A DNA stretch of 64,000 nucleotides from assembly GCF_003641205.1 (NCBI RefSeq), contig NZ_CP032762.1:4092001-4156000 (forward strand), given 5' to 3'. A program made the translations under genes and the position numbers. Below are positions 38,120 through 47,118 of the stretch, piece by piece; positions within the stretch are counted from its first letter, which is position 1; each line of letters starts with the position of its first letter. Below the pieces are notes generated by a model. The model worked only from the letters and a program-made list of their open reading frames with translations. It searched no databases and was not told the DNA's origin. This DNA is from Rhodococcus sp. P1Y. Lineage in GTDB: Bacteria; Actinomycetota; Actinomycetes; Mycobacteriales; Mycobacteriaceae.

Positions 38120-39199
38120 TCACGGTCCGTACGCGGTCGGACGAGAAGATCGAGCGGAGAACGATCCCGCCACCTCTCGTGCAAGCAATTCGAGCTGGTG
38201 TTCGGCGTCCGACATCGACTTTTCCACCGATCCGGCGAACTCGGTGATCGAGTACGCAGCGGTGATTCCCGTCGAGTGCAGCTGGGCGTCGTCGAGCTGC
38301 ACCTGACCTGCGAACACCAGCGTCTGCACACCTGAGCCTGCTCCCGCCGTTGCCAGACGGGTCACCAATTTGCCGCGCAATGACTGACTGTCGAACTTGC
38401 CCTCCCCCGTCAGGACGAGGTCGACGGTAGCCAGCAGGGCACTCTGGTCGGTCACTTCGGCGACCACCGATGCGCCGGACTCGCTCCGCCCGCCGAGCGC
38501 GAAGAGTGCGGCACCGATGCCTCCGGCTGCGCCTGCGCCCGACAGGTCGGCCACGTTTCGTCCACACTCGAGCTCGAGCACCGTCGCCCAATCCCTGTTC
38601 AGCTCTTCCAACATGTCGACCAGCGCGGGATCTGCACCCTTCTGTGGACCGAACACGCGCGCCGCGCCGAACTCTCCGAGAAGCGGATTCTCGACGTCTG
38701 TCGCGGCCACCAGATCGACGCCGCCCAGCCGCGCCGCCGCCTCGCCCAGTCCACCGAGCGCCCGCACCATCCCTCGCCCGCCGTCGGTACAGCTGCTCCC
38801 ACCGAGGCCGACGTAGATGGTCGCGACGCCTTCTGCGAGGGCCGCTTCGATCAACTGACCGACGCCGTAGCTGGAGGACTTCAGCGCGCTGTGCGCCGTC
38901 GGCGGCCCGCCGAGGACGCCGAGACCACAGGCCGCAGCCGCCTCGATGTACGCGGTAGTGCCGTCGAGCAGCCAGGACGCCGACACGACTTGGCCGAGGG
39001 GCCCTTCTACCTCCACCGTGCGCACGGTCCCGCGCCGGCTCGCAACGACGTCCACGAACCCCGGTCCACCGTCGGATTGTGGCGCGAGAATCACGTCGTC
39101 GGACGGCCGCGCCGCACTCCATCCTCTGCTTATCGCCGCTGCCGCCTCGGTAGCAGTCAGCGTCTCGCCGAACGAATCGGGTGCAACCATCACTCGCAT
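38120..39199 (-). CDS. Glycerate kinase (GlxK/GarK family)
   Basis: Kinase of 359 residues converting D-glycerate to a phosphoglycerate. The start MRVMVAPDSFGETLTA resembles the family N-terminus, where most members read APDSFKGS; here FGET replaces the usual Lys. Other family marks are APQSDGGPGFVD (usually SDGGEGT), YIEAAAACGL, and GLGGSSCTDGGRGMVRALG. The changed FKGS and GGEGT blocks could alter substrate range. Position matches Rv2205c. ATG at 39197-39199. It is divergent from the DUF3043 gene, 95 bases away. Confidence 0.82.
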   Translation of the reverse strand: MRVMVAPDSFGETLTATEAAAAISRGWSAARPSDDVILAPQSDGGPGFVDVVASRRGTVRTVEVEGPLGQVVSASWLLDGTTAYIEAAAACGLGVLGGPPTAHSALKSSSYGVGQLIEAALAEGVATIYVGLGGSSCTDGGRGMVRALGGLGEAAARLGGVDLVAATDVENPLLGEFGAARVFGPQKGADPALVDMLEELNRDWATVLELECGRNVADLSGAGAAGGIGAALFALGGRSESGASVVAEVTDQSALLATVDLVLTGEGKFDSQSLRGKLVTRLATAGAGSGVQTLVFAGQVQLDDAQLHSTGITAAYSITEFAGSVEKSMSDAEHQLELLAREVAGSFSARSSRPTAYGP

Positions 39200-39294
39200 C
39201 GTCAGCAGTGTAGGTCGGTCGCCTTCCGGCGGCACGTCAGCGCTCCGACGTGGCCGGTGTTCTCTGCTGCGTCGCCATCCCATAACCTGGGAGG

Positions 39295-39951
39295 GTGAAG
39301 TTGCTACGTCGCGGAAACTCTGACAATTCGGACGGAGACGACTCGAAATCAACCGAGTCCTCCGCCTCGATCCCGGCTTCGTCCACCGAGGCTGTCGGCA
39401 AGGGGCGCCCGACTCCCAAACGCCGTGAGTCCGAGGCGCGACGCCGTGGTCCGGTTGCTCCGCCCCCGATGACGAGCAAGGAAGCCCGCGAGCGCCGAAA
39501 GGCGAACAAGGGATCGAAGACCGATCGCAAGCAGGCGTCGGCCGAGCGACGTGCCGCGTCGGCGGAACGCCGCGAGCGCATGCTCGCCGGTGAGGACAAG
39601 TACCTGTTGCCTCGCGACAAGGGCCCCGTTCGCGCGTTCGCTCGCGACCTCGTCGATGCCCGACGGAATCTAGTCGGTCTGTTCATGCCACTGGCGTTGC
39701 TGCTGATCTTCGCGTTGTTCCTGAGCCCCGCCGTGCAGGCTTTCGTCACCTTGGCCATGTTCGTCATGATGCTGTTCATGGTCATCGAGGGCATTTTCAT
39801 CGGCCGTCAGATAAACAATCGCGTTCGCGAGCGTTTCCCGGACACCCCCGACGGCGGCTTCAAACTCGGCTGGTACGCATTCGTCCGTGCATCGCAGCTG
39901 CGGAAGATGCGCGCGCCCAAGCCCCGCGTCGACCGCGGCGCCGCAGTCTGA
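39295..39951 (+). CDS. DUF3043 membrane protein (Rv2206 type)
   Basis: Protein of 218 residues with a long hydrophilic, basic N-terminus (about 115 residues, rich in Arg, Lys, Ser) and two hydrophobic helices (NLVGLFMPLALLLIFALFL and AFVTLAMFVMMLFMVIEGIF), then a basic tail. Actinobacteria-specific; function unknown. The GTG start abuts the GGGAGG ribosome site with no spacing, whereas a TTG two codons on (39301) has six bases, so TTG may be the true start. The M. tuberculosis protein is annotated with the same VKLL beginning. cobU follows 14 bases later. Confidence 0.8.
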   Translation: MKLLRRGNSDNSDGDDSKSTESSASIPASSTEAVGKGRPTPKRRESEARRRGPVAPPPMTSKEARERRKANKGSKTDRKQASAERRAASAERRERMLAGEDKYLLPRDKGPVRAFARDLVDARRNLVGLFMPLALLLIFALFLSPAVQAFVTLAMFVMMLFMVIEGIFIGRQINNRVRERFPDTPDGGFKLGWYAFVRASQLRKMRAPKPRVDRGAAV

Positions 39952-39965
39952 CGACACGTCCCCAC

Positions 39966-40511
39966 GTGACGTCGGCGACACGCACACTCGTTCTCGGCGG
40001 CACGCGGTCGGGCAAGTCGGCGTACGCCGAGAATCTCGTCGCGCACTACGAGCACGTTCGATACGTGGCGACAGGGCGACGAGACCCTTCGGACATCGAC
40101 TGGGAAGCCCGCATCGACACCCACCGCGCTCGAAGACCGTCGTCGTGGACGACCGTGGAAAGCCCCCGGGGCCTTTCCGATGTTCTTGCGACACCGACTG
40201 ACTGCGCGACGATCGTCGACGATCTGGGTACGTGGCTCACCGGGGCGATCGACGACCGCGAGGCCTGGGACCTGCCGAGGGGAACGATCACGCCCGAGTC
40301 CGATGCACTGGTGAACGCGGTCTCACAAGGAATCGGAACGATGGTCCTGGTGAGCCCCGAGGTCGGCTGGGGTGTTGTTCCCGAAACGCGTTCCGGCCGG
40401 TTGTTCCAGGACGAGATGGGCACGCTCAACCGCCGTTTGGCAGCGGTATGCGATTCGGTCGTACTGGTCGTCGCAGGCCAACCCTTGACCTTGAAATCCG
40501 CGGTCCAGTGA
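39966..40511 (+). CDS. cobU: Adenosylcobinamide kinase / adenosylcobinamide-phosphate guanylyltransferase
   Basis: Bifunctional enzyme of 181 residues for activation of adenosylcobinamide to its GDP form. The P-loop [17 protein letters not shown] is at residues about 7-23; the guanylate-transfer His region reads [16 protein letters not shown]; a Walker-B-like IVDDLGTWL follows; [27 protein letters not shown] is the family C-terminal motif. The stop overlaps a possible start of cobT. With cobT and cobS it covers the last steps of cobalamin assembly (nucleotide loop). Whether the cell makes cobalamin de novo cannot be told here. Confidence 0.92.
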   Translation: MTSATRTLVLGGTRSGKSAYAENLVAHYEHVRYVATGRRDPSDIDWEARIDTHRARRPSSWTTVESPRGLSDVLATPTDCATIVDDLGTWLTGAIDDREAWDLPRGTITPESDALVNAVSQGIGTMVLVSPEVGWGVVPETRSGRLFQDEMGTLNRRLAAVCDSVVLVVAGQPLTLKSAVQ

Positions 40512-40549
40512 TCGCAGCACCGATGGACCCTCATGACGAAAGGCCCACC

Positions 40550-41638
40550 GTGACAGCCACTCCCGAGCCGGAGACGAACTCGACACCCCTCCGGCCCGTA
40601 CCTCCACCTTCTGCGGGAGCTCGGAACGACGCTGCCGCGCGCCAACTCTCGCTGACGAAACCGTCCGGGAGCCTCGGCCGACTCGAAGCGGTCGGTGAAT
40701 GGATCGCCGCATGCCAGGATCGATGCCCGCCTTCTCCGCTGGTTCGTCCCCGCGTCGTTGTGTTCGCCGGAGATCACGGCGTCGCGGTACACGGCGTGTC
40801 CGCGTACCCACCCGAGGTCACCGCGCAGATGGTAGCCAACTTCACTGCGGGAGGCGCAGCGGTCAATGCGTTGGCGCAAGTGTCGGGAGCGTCGGTACGG
40901 GTCGTGGACATCTCGGTACTCACCGACACGGACCCGTCGGTGAGCGGCCACAAGATCAGGAAGTCGAGCGGATCCATCGATCGCGAGGACGCGCTCACCC
41001 ATGACGAGGTCCTGGCCGCCATCGACGCCGGACGCGCAATAGCCGACGAAGAAGTGGACAGCGGCGCCGACCTTCTCATCGCAGGCGACATGGGGATCGG
41101 AAACACCACGCCTGCAACCGCTTTGATCGCGGCACTCACCGACACCGAACCGGTCGCGGCCGTGGGGCGCGGAACGGGTGTCGACGACGCCGGGTGGATT
41201 CGCAAGACCGCTGCCATTCGCGACGCGATGCGCAGAGCACGCCCGGTCGTGAAGGACCCGATCGCGCTCCTCCGTGTAGCCGGCGGTGCCGACATCGCCG
41301 CGATGGCAGGGTTTCTCGCGCAGGCTGCGCACCGCCGTACGCCGGTCATCCTGGACGGACTCGTCGTGACGGCAGCAGCGCTCGTGGCCGAGGAGTCCGC
41401 GCGCGGCGCCCGCGAATGGTGGGTGGCTGGCCACCGATCGACCGAACCTTCGCACTCGATTGCGTTGAAGCACTTGCGGATCGAGCCACTGCTCGAACTC
41501 GACATGCGCCTGGGTGAGGGATCGGGAGCGCTCGTGGCTCTCGGTCTCGTACACGCGGCAGTCGCGACGCTCTCGAACATGTCGACCTTTGCCGATGCAG
41601 GGGTCAGTACCGAAATCACCGCCGATACGGCCGAGTGA
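40550..41638 (+). CDS. cobT: Nicotinate-nucleotide-dimethylbenzimidazole phosphoribosyltransferase
   Basis: Makes alpha-ribazole phosphate, the lower ligand precursor of cobalamin. 362 residues from the GTG at 40550, chosen because GAAAGG lies six bases upstream; in-frame starts at 40508 (GTG, overlapping the cobU stop) and 40523 (ATG) are possible. Family blocks: [73 protein letters not shown], and [16 protein letters not shown] with the catalytic Glu. cobS begins immediately after it. Confidence 0.93.
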   Translation: MTATPEPETNSTPLRPVPPPSAGARNDAAARQLSLTKPSGSLGRLEAVGEWIAACQDRCPPSPLVRPRVVVFAGDHGVAVHGVSAYPPEVTAQMVANFTAGGAAVNALAQVSGASVRVVDISVLTDTDPSVSGHKIRKSSGSIDREDALTHDEVLAAIDAGRAIADEEVDSGADLLIAGDMGIGNTTPATALIAALTDTEPVAAVGRGTGVDDAGWIRKTAAIRDAMRRARPVVKDPIALLRVAGGADIAAMAGFLAQAAHRRTPVILDGLVVTAAALVAEESARGAREWWVAGHRSTEPSHSIALKHLRIEPLLELDMRLGEGSGALVALGLVHAAVATLSNMSTFADAGVSTEITADTAE

Positions 41639-41639
41639 C

Positions 41640-42392
41640 GTGCTCGCCGGACCACGATTGGCACTGTCGTGGCTGACTGTCGTGCCTATCGACGGCCCGC
41701 GTGAGATAGATCGCGGCCATGGACGTGCAGCAATATCGGCTACTCCCCTCGTCGGATTGTTGTTGGGGGCAGTGTCGGCGCTTCTGTTGTGGCTGATCGG
41801 TATAGCGTCGCTTCCCAGCCTGCTCGCGGGCCTGCTGACGGTGTCGGCACTAGCCCTTCTCACCCGGGGCATGCACATCGACGGCCTCGCGGACACCGCC
41901 GACGGTCTCGGTTGTTACGGGCCACCCGAGCGGGCGCGCGAAGTGATGCAATCCGGAGGCGCCGGACCGTTCGGGGTAGCAGCCGTGTCCCTCGTTCTGG
42001 CCATCCAGGCAGTCGGTTTCGGTGAACTCGCCGCCGACGGCTCCTGGTGGTCGATCGTTCTTGCCGTATCGGTCGGTCGCGTTTCGGTGGTTCTCGCATG
42101 CCGACGCGGGATTCCCCCAGCCGGGACCACCGGCTTCGGGGCGCTCGTCGCCGACACACAATCGGCCGTCCCCGTCGCGGCGTGGACCGTGTTGGCCGTG
42201 GTCGCAGCGGCAGGAACTGTCGACGGCCGTTGGTGGCAGGGTCCGGCGGTGGTGGTTTTCGCGCTCGCCGCAGTGGTACTGGCAGTTCGGCACTGCGCCA
42301 GGCGATTCGGGGGCATCAGCGGCGATGTCCTCGGCGCGGCGATCGAGGTGACCACCGCGATCGCGGTGGTCGGCCTCCTGATCGGTCGGTGA
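41640..42392 (+). CDS. cobS: Adenosylcobinamide-GDP ribazoletransferase (cobalamin synthase)
   Basis: Integral membrane enzyme of 250 residues that joins adenosylcobinamide-GDP and alpha-ribazole. The Asp-rich metal-binding block HIDGLADTADGLG is present, followed by several hydrophobic helices. GTG at 41640 overlaps the region just after the cobT stop. Its stop is four bases from the convergent ilvE stop, with no hairpin between. The sequence is rich in Ala and Val in its C-terminal half. Confidence 0.92.
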   Translation: MLAGPRLALSWLTVVPIDGPREIDRGHGRAAISATPLVGLLLGAVSALLLWLIGIASLPSLLAGLLTVSALALLTRGMHIDGLADTADGLGCYGPPERAREVMQSGGAGPFGVAAVSLVLAIQAVGFGELAADGSWWSIVLAVSVGRVSVVLACRRGIPPAGTTGFGALVADTQSAVPVAAWTVLAVVAAAGTVDGRWWQGPAVVVFALAAVVLAVRHCARRFGGISGDVLGAAIEVTTAIAVVGLLIGR

Positions 42393-42396
42393 GTTC

Positions 42397-43500
42397 TCAG
42401 CCGAGCTTGGTCATCCAACCGTGGGTATCTGCGAAGGTACCCCGCTGAATACCGGTCAGTGTGTCTCGCAACGCAAGGGTGATCTCACCCGGCTCGCCGC
42501 CTGCGATGGTGTACTCCCCTTCAGCGGACTTCACGGTGCCAACCGGGGTGATCACAGCGGCAGTTCCACACGCGAACACCTCGGTGATCTCACCCGACTC
42601 GGCGCCTTTCTGCCACTCCTCGGTAGAGATTCGACGCTCTTCGACGGGGATGCCGGAATCGGTTGCGAGCGTCAGCAGCGAATCGCGAGTGATGCCGGGG
42701 AGCAAGGAGCCGGACAGCGACGGTGTGACGAGGCGGGCGTCGGATCCCGAGCCGAAGACGAAGAACAGGTTCATCCCGCCCATCTCCTCGACGAAGCGAC
42801 GCTCGATGGCGTCGAGCCACACGACCTGATCACACCCTTCGTCGCTTGCTTGCGCTTGCGCCAGAAGCGATGCCGCGTAGTTTCCGGCGAACTTGGCCGC
42901 TCCTGTACCGCCGGGAGCTGCACGCACGTATTCGGTCGAGAGCCAGACCTTGACCGGCTTGACTCCGCGGGGGAAGTACGCGCCAGCGGGTGAAGCGATG
43001 AGCATGTATCGGTAGTCGTCAGCGGGACGGACACCGAGGCCCGCCTCGGTCGAGAACATGAACGGCCGCAGGTACAACGCATCTTCGCCGCCCGCTTCCG
43101 GCACCCACTCGTGGTCGACCGCGAGAAGCTGTTCGATCGAGGCGAGGAACAATTCCTCGGGCAGTTCGGGCATTGCCAACCGCCGTGCCGACGTCTGGAA
43201 TCGCTCGGCGTTGGACCGAACGCGGAACGACGCGAAGTCACCGCCTGGCTGCCGATAGACCTTCAGTCCTTCGAAAATGGCCTGCCCGTAGTGCAGAACC
43301 ATCGCTGCTGGATCCAGTTGGATCGGACCGTACGGGGCGATCGTCGGGTCGTACCACCCCTTGTCGGTGGAGTAATCGATGATTGCCATGTGGTCGGTGA
43401 AGAACTTCCCGAACCCCGGCGCAGCCAGTACGGCCTCTCGTGCCTCGGACGGTGCCGGAGACGGATGGGCCGCGCGGGTGAAGTCGGGTAGGCCAGTCAT
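42397..43500 (-). CDS. ilvE: Branched-chain amino acid aminotransferase
   Basis: PLP enzyme of fold type IV, 367 residues, interconverting Leu, Ile and Val with their keto acids. The PLP-binding Lys203 lies in [12 protein letters not shown]; the phosphate-binding loop and [11 protein letters not shown] (PLP pyridine-binding Glu) follow, then [14 protein letters not shown] at 43498-43500 is clear. Its upstream region contains the 16-base tandem repeats that also form the end of gcvT. Equivalent to Rv2210c. Confidence 0.95.
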   Translation of the reverse strand: MTGLPDFTRAAHPSPAPSEAREAVLAAPGFGKFFTDHMAIIDYSTDKGWYDPTIAPYGPIQLDPAAMVLHYGQAIFEGLKVYRQPGGDFASFRVRSNAERFQTSARRLAMPELPEELFLASIEQLLAVDHEWVPEAGGEDALYLRPFMFSTEAGLGVRPADDYRYMLIASPAGAYFPRGVKPVKVWLSTEYVRAAPGGTGAAKFAGNYAASLLAQAQASDEGCDQVVWLDAIERRFVEEMGGMNLFFVFGSGSDARLVTPSLSGSLLPGITRDSLLTLATDSGIPVEERRISTEEWQKGAESGEITEVFACGTAAVITPVGTVKSAEGEYTIAGGEPGEITLALRDTLTGIQRGTFADTHGWMTKLG

Positions 43501-43532
43501 GATCCGATCTTATCCAACGCGGTCATGACCAC

Positions 43533-43580
43533 TCACTTGGTGTTCACCTCACTTCGCATTCACCTCACTTGGTATTCACC
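43533..43580. repeat. Three 16-bp tandem repeats covering the end of gcvT
   Basis: Units TCACTTGGTGTTCACC (43533-43548), TCACTTCGCATTCACC (43549-43564) and TCACTTGGTATTCACC (43565-43580) are adjacent. Read leftward, the last unit is the 3' end of gcvT, encoding Val-Asn-Thr-Lys and the stop; the other two are duplicated copies downstream of the stop. Confidence 0.85.
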
Positions 43581-44665
43581 GAAACGAACGGCGGAGCTAC
43601 GATCTCGCACCGCAGAGCACGGCCGCGCACGTCGACCTCGACGAGGTCTCCCGCGGCAAGCTCGGCGCTCGAATCGATCAGTGCCAACGCGATTCCGATT
43701 CCGAGGGAGGGCGAGAACGTGCCCGACGTCGTGACACCCACTGCAACACCGTCGCGCAGCACCGTTTGGCCCTGTCGTGGGACTCCGCGGTCGAGAGCCT
43801 TGACGCCCCGTAGCACCCGCGACGGGCCTACCTCTTTCTCTGCAGTCAGGGCCGCCTTGCCCCAGAATCGATCCTTCTTCCAGCCGACTGCCCATCCGCA
43901 CCGCGCCTGGAGCGGCGAGATATCGAGTGACAGTTCGTGACCGTGCAGCGGGTATCCCATCTCGGTCCGCAGCGTGTCTCGTGCGCCTAGACCGGCGACC
44001 TCTCCGCCGCCGGCGCGGACGAGTTCGACGAGCGCACGAAACAACGCCTCGGTACCCGCCCAGTCGGGAAGGAGCTCGTATCCGTGCTCACCGGTGTATC
44101 CGGTGCGACACACACGAACCGGCTTCCCGTTCCACAGCGCGTCGACGAACGCCATGTACTCCATATCCACGGGGACGCCGAGTTGCTCGACGATGGCGCG
44201 CGAGCCCGGCCCCTGCACCGCGAGAACTCCGAAGTCACGGTGTTGATCGATCACGCTGACCCCGTCCGGCGCATCGGCGGTCAACGCCGCGACGACAGCA
44301 GCGGTGTTTGCTGCATTCGGAACGAGGAACACCTCGTCGGGGCTGACGTAGTAGGCGATCAGATCGTCTACTACGCCACCGGATTCGGTGCAGCACAGTG
44401 TGTATTGGGCCTTAGCTGGCCCGACCCTACCGAGATCGTTTGTCAGGGCGCCGTTCACGAACTCCGCGGCGCCGGGGCCACTGACGAGCGCCTTTCCGAG
44501 GTGGCTGACGTCGAACACTCCGACGGACTGCCGTACCGCTTTGTGTTCGGCGACCACGCCCGAGTAGGAGACCGGCATTTCCCAGCCTCCGAACGGCGCG
44601 AATGTGGCACCGAGTTCGACGTGGGCGCCGTGGGCGGGACCGTGGACAAGTTCGGCTGCACTCAT
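43565..44665 (-). CDS. gcvT: Aminomethyltransferase (glycine cleavage system T protein)
   Basis: Transfers the methylene unit from the H-protein-bound aminomethyl group to tetrahydrofolate. 366 residues from the ATG at 44663-44665. Recognisable blocks: [61 protein letters not shown], and a C-terminal [15 protein letters not shown]. No ribosome site stands out, and an upstream TTG is possible. The other glycine cleavage genes are not in the window. Divergent from pepB with about 96 bases between. Confidence 0.93.
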   Translation of the reverse strand: MSAAELVHGPAHGAHVELGATFAPFGGWEMPVSYSGVVAEHKAVRQSVGVFDVSHLGKALVSGPGAAEFVNGALTNDLGRVGPAKAQYTLCCTESGGVVDDLIAYYVSPDEVFLVPNAANTAAVVAALTADAPDGVSVIDQHRDFGVLAVQGPGSRAIVEQLGVPVDMEYMAFVDALWNGKPVRVCRTGYTGEHGYELLPDWAGTEALFRALVELVRAGGGEVAGLGARDTLRTEMGYPLHGHELSLDISPLQARCGWAVGWKKDRFWGKAALTAEKEVGPSRVLRGVKALDRGVPRQGQTVLRDGVAVGVTTSGTFSPSLGIGIALALIDSSAELAAGDLVEVDVRGRALRCEIVAPPFVSVNTK

Positions 44666-44761
44666 GCTGGCCAACGCTAGCGGACCACCGGCGCCCGGGT
44701 TGAGGTCACTACGATCGAATGCGACCGACACAATCGATCCCATTTCTGTAGGAGCTGCCCC

Positions 44762-46276
44762 GTGCCTTCGACTTCACCCCGCACCCTCGGACCCGAGCTG
44801 GTGCTGGCCGACCGCGTCGGCAAGAACATCGACGTCCTGGTCGTCGCACTGAGCACGAGCGAGGACGGCCTCGAACTCGTCGTCACCGATTCCATCTCCG
44901 ACGCCGATGCGTCGGCGCTACTCGATTCGTTCGAGGCCGTCGGAGCGACCGGCAAGGCCGACGAGCTCACTCGCATTCCCGCACCCACTTCACTGGGTGT
45001 CGCGAGCGTTCTCGCTGTCGGACTCGGCACGTCCGCCGACATCGACACCGAGCGGATCCGTCGATCGGCAGGCACCGCCGCGCGAGCATTGGCTGGAACC
45101 GCAACCGCGGCCACCACGCTCGGCTCACTCGATCTCGGCGCTGCCGCTGAAGGATTCTTCCTCGGCGCCTATACCTTCACCGAGTTCAAGTCGGCCTTGT
45201 CCGCACCGGGACCCGACGCAGGACCACTCGCTCGCGTCGAGTTGCTGGTGACCGACCCTCGCGCACGCGAAGCCAAAGCGGAGTTGTCGCGGTCGATCGC
45301 GATCGCAGAATCCGTCGCGATCGCCCGCGATTTCGTCAACACTCCCCCAAGTCACCTGTACCCCGAGGAATTCGCGGACCGGGCGAAGCAACTCGGTACC
45401 GACGTGGGACTCAGCGTGCAGATCCTCGACGACAAAGCGTTGGAGAAGGGCGGGTACGGCGGAATTCACGGCGTCGGGAAGGGATCTTCGCGCCTGCCAC
45501 GCCTGGTGCGGTTGACGCATTCCGGAGGCAAAAGAAAGTCGAAGAAGGTTGCCCTCGTCGGCAAGGGCATCACGTTCGACACCGGCGGCATCTCCATCAA
45601 GCCCGCAGCCGGCATGGAGAACATGACCTCCGACATGGCAGGCGCCGCGGCAGTCATCGCGACGGTCATCCTCGCCGCGAAGGTCGGACTGCCCCTCGAC
45701 GTCGTCGCCACCGTACCGATGGCAGAAAACATGCCGTCAGGGACCGCTCAGCGCCCGGGTGACGTACTCACCCAATACGGCGGCATCACCGTCGAGGTCA
45801 TCAACACCGACGCCGAGGGACGCCTCGTGCTCGCCGACGCCATAGTGCGTGCGTGCGAGGACGACCCGGATTACCTCATCGACACGGCAACTCTCACCGG
45901 CGCTCAGGTCGTCGCGCTGGGCAATCGGACACCGGGCGTCATGGGTACCGACGAATTCCGTGACCGCGTCGCCGCAATTTCATGTGCTGTCGGCGAGAAC
46001 GGCTGGGCCATGCCGCTGCCGAGCGAAATTCGTCGGGAACTCGATTCGAAGGTCGCCGATCTGGCCAACGTCACCAACGGCCGGGCCGGAGGCATGCTCG
46101 CTGCTGCACTGTTCCTGAAAGAGTTCGTCGCCGAGGGCGTCGAGTGGGCTCACATCGATGTAGCGGGCCCGGCCTACAACACGGCAGGCCCGTTCGGCTA
46201 CACCGGCAAGGGCGGCACCGGAGTCCCCGTCCGCACGATGTTCGCCGTGCTCGAGGACATCGCCGAAAACGGTTAG
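44762..46276 (+). CDS. pepB: Leucyl aminopeptidase (M17)
   Basis: Cytosolic M17 aminopeptidase of 504 residues. The metal-binding catalytic domain has [15 protein letters not shown] (metal Lys and Asp), [13 protein letters not shown] (Asp) and the family signature [14 protein letters not shown] with its Asp and Glu ligands. The N-terminal third is the variable regulatory domain. GTG at 44762 has AGGAG seven bases upstream. It ends at a strong hairpin with a T-run. Corresponds to Rv2213. Confidence 0.95.
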   Translation: MPSTSPRTLGPELVLADRVGKNIDVLVVALSTSEDGLELVVTDSISDADASALLDSFEAVGATGKADELTRIPAPTSLGVASVLAVGLGTSADIDTERIRRSAGTAARALAGTATAATTLGSLDLGAAAEGFFLGAYTFTEFKSALSAPGPDAGPLARVELLVTDPRAREAKAELSRSIAIAESVAIARDFVNTPPSHLYPEEFADRAKQLGTDVGLSVQILDDKALEKGGYGGIHGVGKGSSRLPRLVRLTHSGGKRKSKKVALVGKGITFDTGGISIKPAAGMENMTSDMAGAAAVIATVILAAKVGLPLDVVATVPMAENMPSGTAQRPGDVLTQYGGITVEVINTDAEGRLVLADAIVRACEDDPDYLIDTATLTGAQVVALGNRTPGVMGTDEFRDRVAAISCAVGENGWAMPLPSEIRRELDSKVADLANVTNGRAGGMLAAALFLKEFVAEGVEWAHIDVAGPAYNTAGPFGYTGKGGTGVPVRTMFAVLEDIAENG

Positions 46277-46284
46277 TCGCTTCG

Positions 46285-46369
46285 CGCCAGTGGCACGGCT
46301 AGGTGCCCTTCGGGGCACTTTTCCGTGCCACTGGCGGCGGAGCCGTATGCCACTGGCGGCGGAACCGCA
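46285..46369. repeat. Nested inverted repeat and 22-bp direct repeats after pepB
   Basis: Outer arms CGCCAGTGGCACGG (46285-46298) and CCGTGCCACTGGCG (46323-46336) enclose the pepB terminator. The right arm begins a 22-base unit starting TGCCACTGGCGGCGGA at 46326 that recurs at 46348 with two differences. TGCCACTGGCG thus occurs three times, once inverted. Confidence 0.8.
46302..46323 (+). terminator. Rho-independent terminator of pepB
   Basis: GTGCCC / GGGCAC stem (46303-46308, 46313-46318) with a short TTCG-type loop, followed by TTTTCC, 25 bases after the pepB stop. It is nested inside a larger inverted repeat (46285-46336). Confidence 0.85.
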
Positions 46370-46389
46370 TGTTGCCGGCAGAGGAGCAC

Positions 46390-46722
46390 CTACTGCTCAG
46401 AAGCCCTACGCTTGAGAATTTTCTGTCGCGCGTCGTAGTCGCGCATTCGCTGGGGGTACCGCGTCTTTCGCACGTCGTAGACCGGAATCTTCAGATCGGG
46501 ACCGAGTTTGCGAACATCGCGTTCGTCGACGGCGCGTCGCGTCCATTCTCCGTCGTTCGCCACGAGAACTACCGTGACAGGAGTCACTGTGGTCTTCGGT
46601 TCGACGTAGGCCTCGACGCCTATGCGTGCCGTCGTCCAGTCGGCCAGATACTGCGCCGCCGAACCCTCCTTGGCGCTTCTACCTTTGCCGCCACGTCGCG
46701 CGAAGCGATCGAACAAACCCAC
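46390..46722 (-). CDS. Small hypothetical protein
   Basis: About 110 residues from the GTG at 46720-46722, chosen because AGGAG lies eight bases upstream and the product then starts VGLFDRFARRGGKGRSAKEG, a common beginning for small actinobacterial proteins. An ATG 18 bases further upstream (46738-46740) is possible. The middle has alternating strands (VEAYVEPKTTVTPVTVVLVANDG) and the C-terminus is highly basic (RYPQRMRDYDARQKILKRR). No domain is recognised. It is convergent with pepB and divergent from the acyltransferase gene. Confidence 0.65.
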   Translation of the reverse strand: MGLFDRFARRGGKGRSAKEGSAAQYLADWTTARIGVEAYVEPKTTVTPVTVVLVANDGEWTRRAVDERDVRKLGPDLKIPVYDVRKTRYPQRMRDYDARQKILKRRASEQ

Positions 46723-47118
46723 TACGTTCACTCCTGTCATAGGTGCGTGCAACTGACGTCGCTGTTCGCGCAGTCGGTGTTACCGATCAGTTTGCCAGCA
46801 CGACGGCAGCCCTCGGGGAACACGCCGACACCGAAGATGGAAGGATGGAAGGTAGAGGGTTCAACTCTCTTGTACGAGGAGAACGATTGCCGATCGAAAG
46901 AGAAAGGGCATCTACGTGTCTGCCGTAATCGACAGTGGATCGTGCAATGCCCCGATCGAAAGCTCGGCCCGGACGCCGTCACCGCGGACGTGGACAGCGC
47001 TGATGATCGCAATTAACGCAAGTATCGTCCGCGAACCTTGCAACCCCAGCACAATGGTTCACGACCACAAGTCGTCGAATTAAATTACCCGCATACAACT
47101 GTCGAGGAGTCAACAGAC
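46723..47118. other. Gap upstream of the dihydrolipoamide acyltransferase gene
   Basis: A 396-base stretch without a firmly supported gene. It should contain the promoter of the acyltransferase gene; GAGGAG at 47104-47109 is that gene's ribosome site. Two very short reading frames have ribosome-site-like sequences: a 13-codon frame from TTG near 46887 (after ACGAGGAGAACGA) and a 55-codon frame from GTG 46916 to TAA 47083 (after AAAGGG). Both are speculative. A repeated GATGGAAGG lies near 46839-46853. Confidence 0.4.

Noticed and set aside
46303..47016. Plus-strand frame of 237 codons before dlaT
   Set aside because: It begins at the pepB terminator, covers the small minus-strand gene in antisense, and has no ribosome site or recognisable domain.
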